NCBI RefSeq assembly: GCF_000308695.1
Contig: NZ_BAGG01000265.1
Location: 1 to 64,000 of the forward strand
DNA from: Nocardia takedensis NBRC 100417
Lineage (GTDB): Bacteria; Actinomycetota; Actinomycetes; Mycobacteriales; Mycobacteriaceae
Direction of reading: 5' to 3'
Length of the DNA: 64,000 bases
Shown here piece by piece: positions 61,047 to 64,000 of this stretch (its first letter is position 1; every line of letters begins with the position of its first letter). The notes under the pieces were generated by a model, which saw only the letters and a list, made by a program, of their open reading frames with translations, did no database searches and was not told where the DNA came from. The position numbers and the translations under genes are program-made.

Positions 61047-61060
61047 ATCCTCATAAGGAT
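61047..61060. promoter_or_regulatory. ATCCT-CATA-AGGAT palindrome, probable GntR operator
   Basis: Perfect 5-bp arms with a 4-bp spacer, between the ACAD operon and the divergent GntR gene. Flanked by AGCAATAT, which is echoed at the 48.4 kb site (AGTGATAT). This is the best copy of the motif. Confidence 0.65.
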
Positions 61061-61150
61061 AGCAATATTTGTATGGTCATCCGGCACTGACTAGACTGCC
61101 GCCATGACGGAAACGGCAGGCCGCGCGGCGACCACCGACGGACGGACGCG

Positions 61151-61957
61151 GTGACCGACGCGCGCCGCGGCCGGGTGCCGCAACGGCGGATCGCCGAGAC
61201 CGTCGCCGCCGAACTGCGCACCCGCATCCTCGCCGGGGACGAGAGCTACCGGTTGCCCACCCAGGATCAGTTGGTGCAGGACTTCGGCGTGAGCTATCCG
61301 TCGATCCGCGAGGCGCTGCGCATCCTGGAGACCGAGGGGCTGGTCACCGTGCGGCGCGGCAACGTCGGCGGGGCCGAGGTGCACCGGCCCGACGAGGCCT
61401 CGGCGGCCTACCATCTCGGCCTCGCGCTCCAGGGCGCGCGCGTGACGCTCGGCGATCTGGCCGGCGGGTTGCGCGCGCTGGAACCGTTGTGCGCCGCCGA
61501 ATGCGCGCGTCGCGTCGACCGGGCCGAGACGGTGGTGCCCGCGCTCGTCGCGAGCGTGGACCGCTCGGCCGACCTGGTCGAGGACGGCGTCGCCTTCACC
61601 CACGCGGCGCGCGAGTTCCACGACCTGATCGTCGCGCACACACCGAATCTCACCGTCCGCTACGTGGTGAGCACGCTGGTCACGCTGTGGTCGGCGCAGG
61701 AGGAGGCGTGGGCGGAGGCCCTGACCCGCCAGGGCGAATACCCTTCACACGAGGAGGCAGGCGCGGCGGTGCGCGCGCATCGCCGCATCGTCAAGGAGAT
61801 CGAGTCCGGTCGCGCGGCGGAGGCCGAACGCCTGTACCGGACCCACCTGGCCGCCACCCAGGCGGTCGTGCTGGAACGCTTCGACGACGGTGTGGTCAAC
61901 GCCTCGTCCGCGGGGGCCCGCCTGGCCATGCAGAGCGCGCCGCGCACCCGGATCTGA
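61151..61957 (+). CDS. GntR-family (FCD/FadR-like) transcriptional regulator
   Basis: 268 residues. The N-terminal winged helix is clear (ETVAAELRTRILAG, then LPTQDQLVQDFGVSYPSIREALRILETEGLVTVRRG, about 17-66 by position). The helical C-terminal FCD domain contains FTHAAREFHDLIVAHT and HRRIVKEIESGRAAEAERLY, with His residues placed as in the metal-binding FCD pocket. GTG start at 61151. Divergent from the ACAD operon. Its adjacent palindrome is repeated before two other catabolic promoters, so it is their likely regulator. Confidence 0.92.
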   Translation: MTDARRGRVPQRRIAETVAAELRTRILAGDESYRLPTQDQLVQDFGVSYPSIREALRILETEGLVTVRRGNVGGAEVHRPDEASAAYHLGLALQGARVTLGDLAGGLRALEPLCAAECARRVDRAETVVPALVASVDRSADLVEDGVAFTHAAREFHDLIVAHTPNLTVRYVVSTLVTLWSAQEEAWAEALTRQGEYPSHEEAGAAVRAHRRIVKEIESGRAAEAERLYRTHLAATQAVVLERFDDGVVNASSAGARLAMQSAPRTRI

Positions 61958-61999
61958 TACCGCGGGCGGCGGGAAAGGCCCCGCTCGCGGCGCGGTGTT

Positions 62000-62014
62000 G
62001 GTAATCTAATTCTC
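62000..62014. promoter_or_regulatory. Degenerate GAGAAT-type operator
   Basis: GGTAATCTAATTCTC matches the standard arms at 10 of 12 positions (a perfect right half-site). It lies 221 bp before the beta-propeller gene. May give cross-control by the first regulon; weak. Confidence 0.35.
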
Positions 62015-62169
62015 ACATTTCTTCATACGGCATTCCGCCGACCGTCGCCGCCCCCGTTCGGGTCGGCCGATCGCGCACGCGTCGCCTCGGCGACCTCCCA
62101 ATAGCCGCGCGTATCAACAATTTTCGCCTCGCATATAAGGTGACCGGCAATTCCGGCCCCAGTATTGCA

Positions 62170-62183
62170 ATCATTGTGAGGAT
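62170..62183. promoter_or_regulatory. ATCAT-TGTG-AGGAT site before the beta-propeller gene
   Basis: The extended sequence AATCATTGTGAGGATTG matches the 61 kb site at the AATC and AGGAT positions with the same spacing. One arm base is unpaired. It lies 53 bp upstream of the next start, so the gene probably belongs to the GntR regulon. Confidence 0.5.
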
Positions 62184-62235
62184 TGACGTAGCGTGGCCCG
62201 CGACACACTCCTCCGATCGCATGGGAGGCCCCGCC

Positions 62236-63831
62236 GTGACGCGAGGGGCGCGCTACCGCAGCACCGCATCCATCACCACCGCCGAGGGGGTGAGCGTGCA
62301 ACGACTCACCCCGCCCAGCAGGCTCTTCGGCGCCAACGGTCTACGCACCGGCCCCGACAACCGCATCTACGTGGCCCAGGTCGCGGGCAGCCAGATCAGC
62401 GCGCTCGACGTCGTCACCGGCGAACTCGAGACCATCAGCGCCAAGGGCGGCGACATCGTCGCGCCCGACGACATCGCCTTCGACCCGGCGGGCAACCTGA
62501 TCGCCACCGAATACATGGACGCGCGGGTCAGCGTGCGCGGGACCGACGGCCGCAGCCGGGTCCTGCGCGACGATCTGCCCGGCGCCAACGGCATCACCGT
62601 GCACAACGGCCGACTCTTCGTCAACGAGTGCCGCATCGGCGGCAGGCTCATGGAACTGCCGCTGGACGGCGGCGCGCCGAAGGTGCTCCAGGACAACCTG
62701 CCGATGCCCAACGCGATGGAAGTCGGCCCGGACGGCCTCCTCTACTACCCGGTCATGGGCACCAACGACATCTGGCGCATCGACCCCGACGGCGGCGAGC
62801 CCGAACGGGTGGTCGGGGACCTCGGCGTCCCCGACTCGGTGAAGTTCGACGCCGCCGGATTCCTGGTCTCCACCCAGGTCGGCACCGGGCAGGTGCTGCG
62901 CATCGACCCGCGCACCGGCGGTCGGGAAGTGCTGGCCCAGCTCGATCCGGGCCTGGACAACTGCACCTTCGTCGACGGCAGGCTGTTCGTCTCCAGCTTC
63001 GGCGGCGCGATCACCGAGATCCTCGGCGGCGGCGAGACGAAACAGGTGCTCGAGGGCGGGCTGATGTGGCCGCTGGATCTCACCGTCGGGCCGGACGGCA
63101 CCCTCTATGTCGCCGACGGCACCTTCTTCTACGCGCTGCGCGAGAACGGACTCGAGGTGCGGGCCTCGCTGTTCAGCCCGAACACCCCGGGCTACGTCCG
63201 CGGCGTCACCGCGCTCGGCGCGAACGAATTCCTCTGCGCCACTTCGGACGGGAAGATCGTGGTGTATCGGCACGGGCCCGAACCGGAGACCGAGCCGATC
63301 GCCGAGGGGTTCGATCAGCTCTACGGGATCGCCGCCGCCTCCGACGGAGCGATCGTGGCGGTGGAACTGGGCGCCGGCCGGGTGCTGTCGGTGCGCGGCG
63401 GGTCCACCGAGGTGCTGGCCTCGGGGCTGGTCGCGCCGACGGGGGTGGCCTTCGGCCCCGACGGCGCGATCCTGGTGTCCGAGACCGGGGCGGGCCGCGT
63501 GGTGAGCGTGGGCGCGGGCGGCGTGGACACGGTGGTCGACGGTCTGGAGAGTCCGCAGGGAATCCTGGTGCGCGGCAACCGGTTGCTGATCGTCGACGCC
63601 GGACTCAAGGCGCTGATCTCGGTCGACCTGGTCACCGAGGCGCGGCAGACCTTGGCCGCGGAACTGCCGGTCGGCGTGCCGGAGGGCGTGGTCGCCAAAC
63701 CGCTGAAGGGCACGCCGCCGTTCTCCGGGCCGATGGGGCCCTTCGCAGGCATCACGGCCGGGCCGGACGGCACCGTGTACGTCTCGGCCGACGCCGAGGG
63801 CAGCGTGCTCGCCGTGCGGATCGCGGGGTGA
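62236..63831 (+). CDS. SMP-30/NHL-type beta-propeller protein
   Basis: 531 residues of about twelve repeats in which a GPDG or similar turn precedes a strand (GLRTGPDNRIYVAQ, MEVGPDGLLYYP, DLTVGPDGTLYVADG, GVAFGPDGAILVSE, ITAGPDGTVYVSAD). This fits two consecutive six-bladed SMP-30/gluconolactonase-like propellers, or a double propeller of NHL type. Such enzymes can be lactonases; in this context it may hydrolyse a lactone from a ring-cleavage step. No clear signal peptide. The GTG at 62236 is preferred because GGGAGG lies 7 bp upstream. Confidence 0.85.
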   Translation: MTRGARYRSTASITTAEGVSVQRLTPPSRLFGANGLRTGPDNRIYVAQVAGSQISALDVVTGELETISAKGGDIVAPDDIAFDPAGNLIATEYMDARVSVRGTDGRSRVLRDDLPGANGITVHNGRLFVNECRIGGRLMELPLDGGAPKVLQDNLPMPNAMEVGPDGLLYYPVMGTNDIWRIDPDGGEPERVVGDLGVPDSVKFDAAGFLVSTQVGTGQVLRIDPRTGGREVLAQLDPGLDNCTFVDGRLFVSSFGGAITEILGGGETKQVLEGGLMWPLDLTVGPDGTLYVADGTFFYALRENGLEVRASLFSPNTPGYVRGVTALGANEFLCATSDGKIVVYRHGPEPETEPIAEGFDQLYGIAAASDGAIVAVELGAGRVLSVRGGSTEVLASGLVAPTGVAFGPDGAILVSETGAGRVVSVGAGGVDTVVDGLESPQGILVRGNRLLIVDAGLKALISVDLVTEARQTLAAELPVGVPEGVVAKPLKGTPPFSGPMGPFAGITAGPDGTVYVSADAEGSVLAVRIAG

Positions 63832-63838
63832 GCCCGCG

Positions 63839-64000
63839 ATGACCGACATCGATCTCGGCCTCGACGGTCGCGTGGTGATCGTGGCGGGCGCGGGCGGCGG
63901 CGGCATCGGCACCGCGGTGACCCGACTCGTGGCCAGGGCGGGCGCGACCGTGATCGCGGTCAGCCGGGGCAAGGAGAATCTGGCGACGCACGTTAAACCA
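63839..64000 (+). CDS. Short-chain dehydrogenase/reductase (5' end only)
   Basis: 54 residues are visible before the right edge. LDGRVVIVAGAGGGGIGTAVTR fits the SDR cofactor loop, in the variant form AGAGGGGIG, with a following R..A.V..VSR strand. The ATG at 63839 has GGGGTGAG upstream and lies 7 bp after the propeller gene, so it is the next gene of that operon. The remainder of the protein is not in the window. Confidence 0.8.
   Translation, partial: MTDIDLGLDGRVVIVAGAGGGGIGTAVTRLVARAGATVIAVSRGKENLATHVKP

Overview
The window looks like the chromosome of a high-GC mycolic-acid actinomycete, most likely Nocardia or a close relative (Rhodococcus is possible). The signs are very high GC at third codon positions, a PknG-type kinase with a rubredoxin motif, a full yrbE-mce lipid importer, mycofactocin-coupled short-chain dehydrogenases, and gene families of the kind used in mycobacterial and rhodococcal steroid or terpenoid breakdown. 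Genus and substrate are inferences; no rRNA or tRNA is present to test them.

Layout. 1-6.5 kb: housekeeping or stand-alone genes (pknG running off the left edge, a MerR regulator, a decayed metallophosphoesterase, an SDR, a secreted Pro/Asn-rich protein, an alpha/beta hydrolase, an unknown protein). 6.5-11.4 kb: acyl-CoA ligase, metal-dependent amidohydrolase, AraC regulator and an internally deleted dehydrogenase. 11.5-23.1 kb (minus): one long apparent operon yrbEA-yrbEB-mceA-F-Mce-associated protein-P450-mycofactocin SDR. 23.6-30.2 kb: TetR regulator, a paralogue of the unknown protein, then acyl-CoA ligase, amidohydrolase, second acyl-CoA ligase, MaoC hydratase and a small ferredoxin-fold protein. 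30.3-35.4 kb (minus): aldehyde dehydrogenase, CaiB-type CoA transferase, HMG-CoA-synthase-like/DUF35 fusion, SCP2-type thiolase. 35.6-45.2 kb (plus): SDR, mycofactocin SDR, ferredoxin, P450, DUF35-thiolase fusion, DoxX, two HIBADH-like dehydrogenases and an acyl-CoA dehydrogenase pair. 45.2-50.7 kb: divergent operons with enoyl-CoA hydratase and two CoA transferases on one side, acyl-CoA ligase and SDR on the other. 50.8-54.7 kb: AcuI-type reductase, double hot-dog dehydratase, acyl-CoA ligase. 54.8-55.6 kb: a small lower-GC islet (cold-shock-like protein and secreted protein). 55.7-61.0 kb (minus): two more acyl-CoA dehydrogenase pairs around an enoyl-CoA hydratase. 61.1-64 kb: GntR regulator, a beta-propeller (SMP-30-like) protein and the start of an SDR.

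How it fits together. The gene content reads as a complete import-and-degrade programme: Mce uptake of a hydrophobic compound, hydroxylation by P450s with a dedicated 3Fe-4S-type ferredoxin, alcohol and aldehyde oxidation by mycofactocin SDRs and an aldehyde dehydrogenase, CoA activation, heteromeric acyl-CoA dehydrogenation, hydration, thiolytic or retro-aldol cleavage, and hydrolytic C-C cleavage by the amidohydrolases. Two shared promoter motifs support two regulons. A GAGAAT-N3-ATTCTC palindrome lies before the Mce operon and most neighbouring catabolic units; the TetR protein at 23.6 kb is the best candidate regulator. An AATCNT-N4-AGGAT motif lies before the 48 kb divergent pair, the 61 kb dehydrogenase operon/GntR gene and the 62 kb gene; the GntR protein is its likely regulator. 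I did not recognise the KstR or KstR2 operators of cholesterol catabolism, so this appears to be a separately regulated pathway for an unidentified alicyclic or isoprenoid-like substrate.
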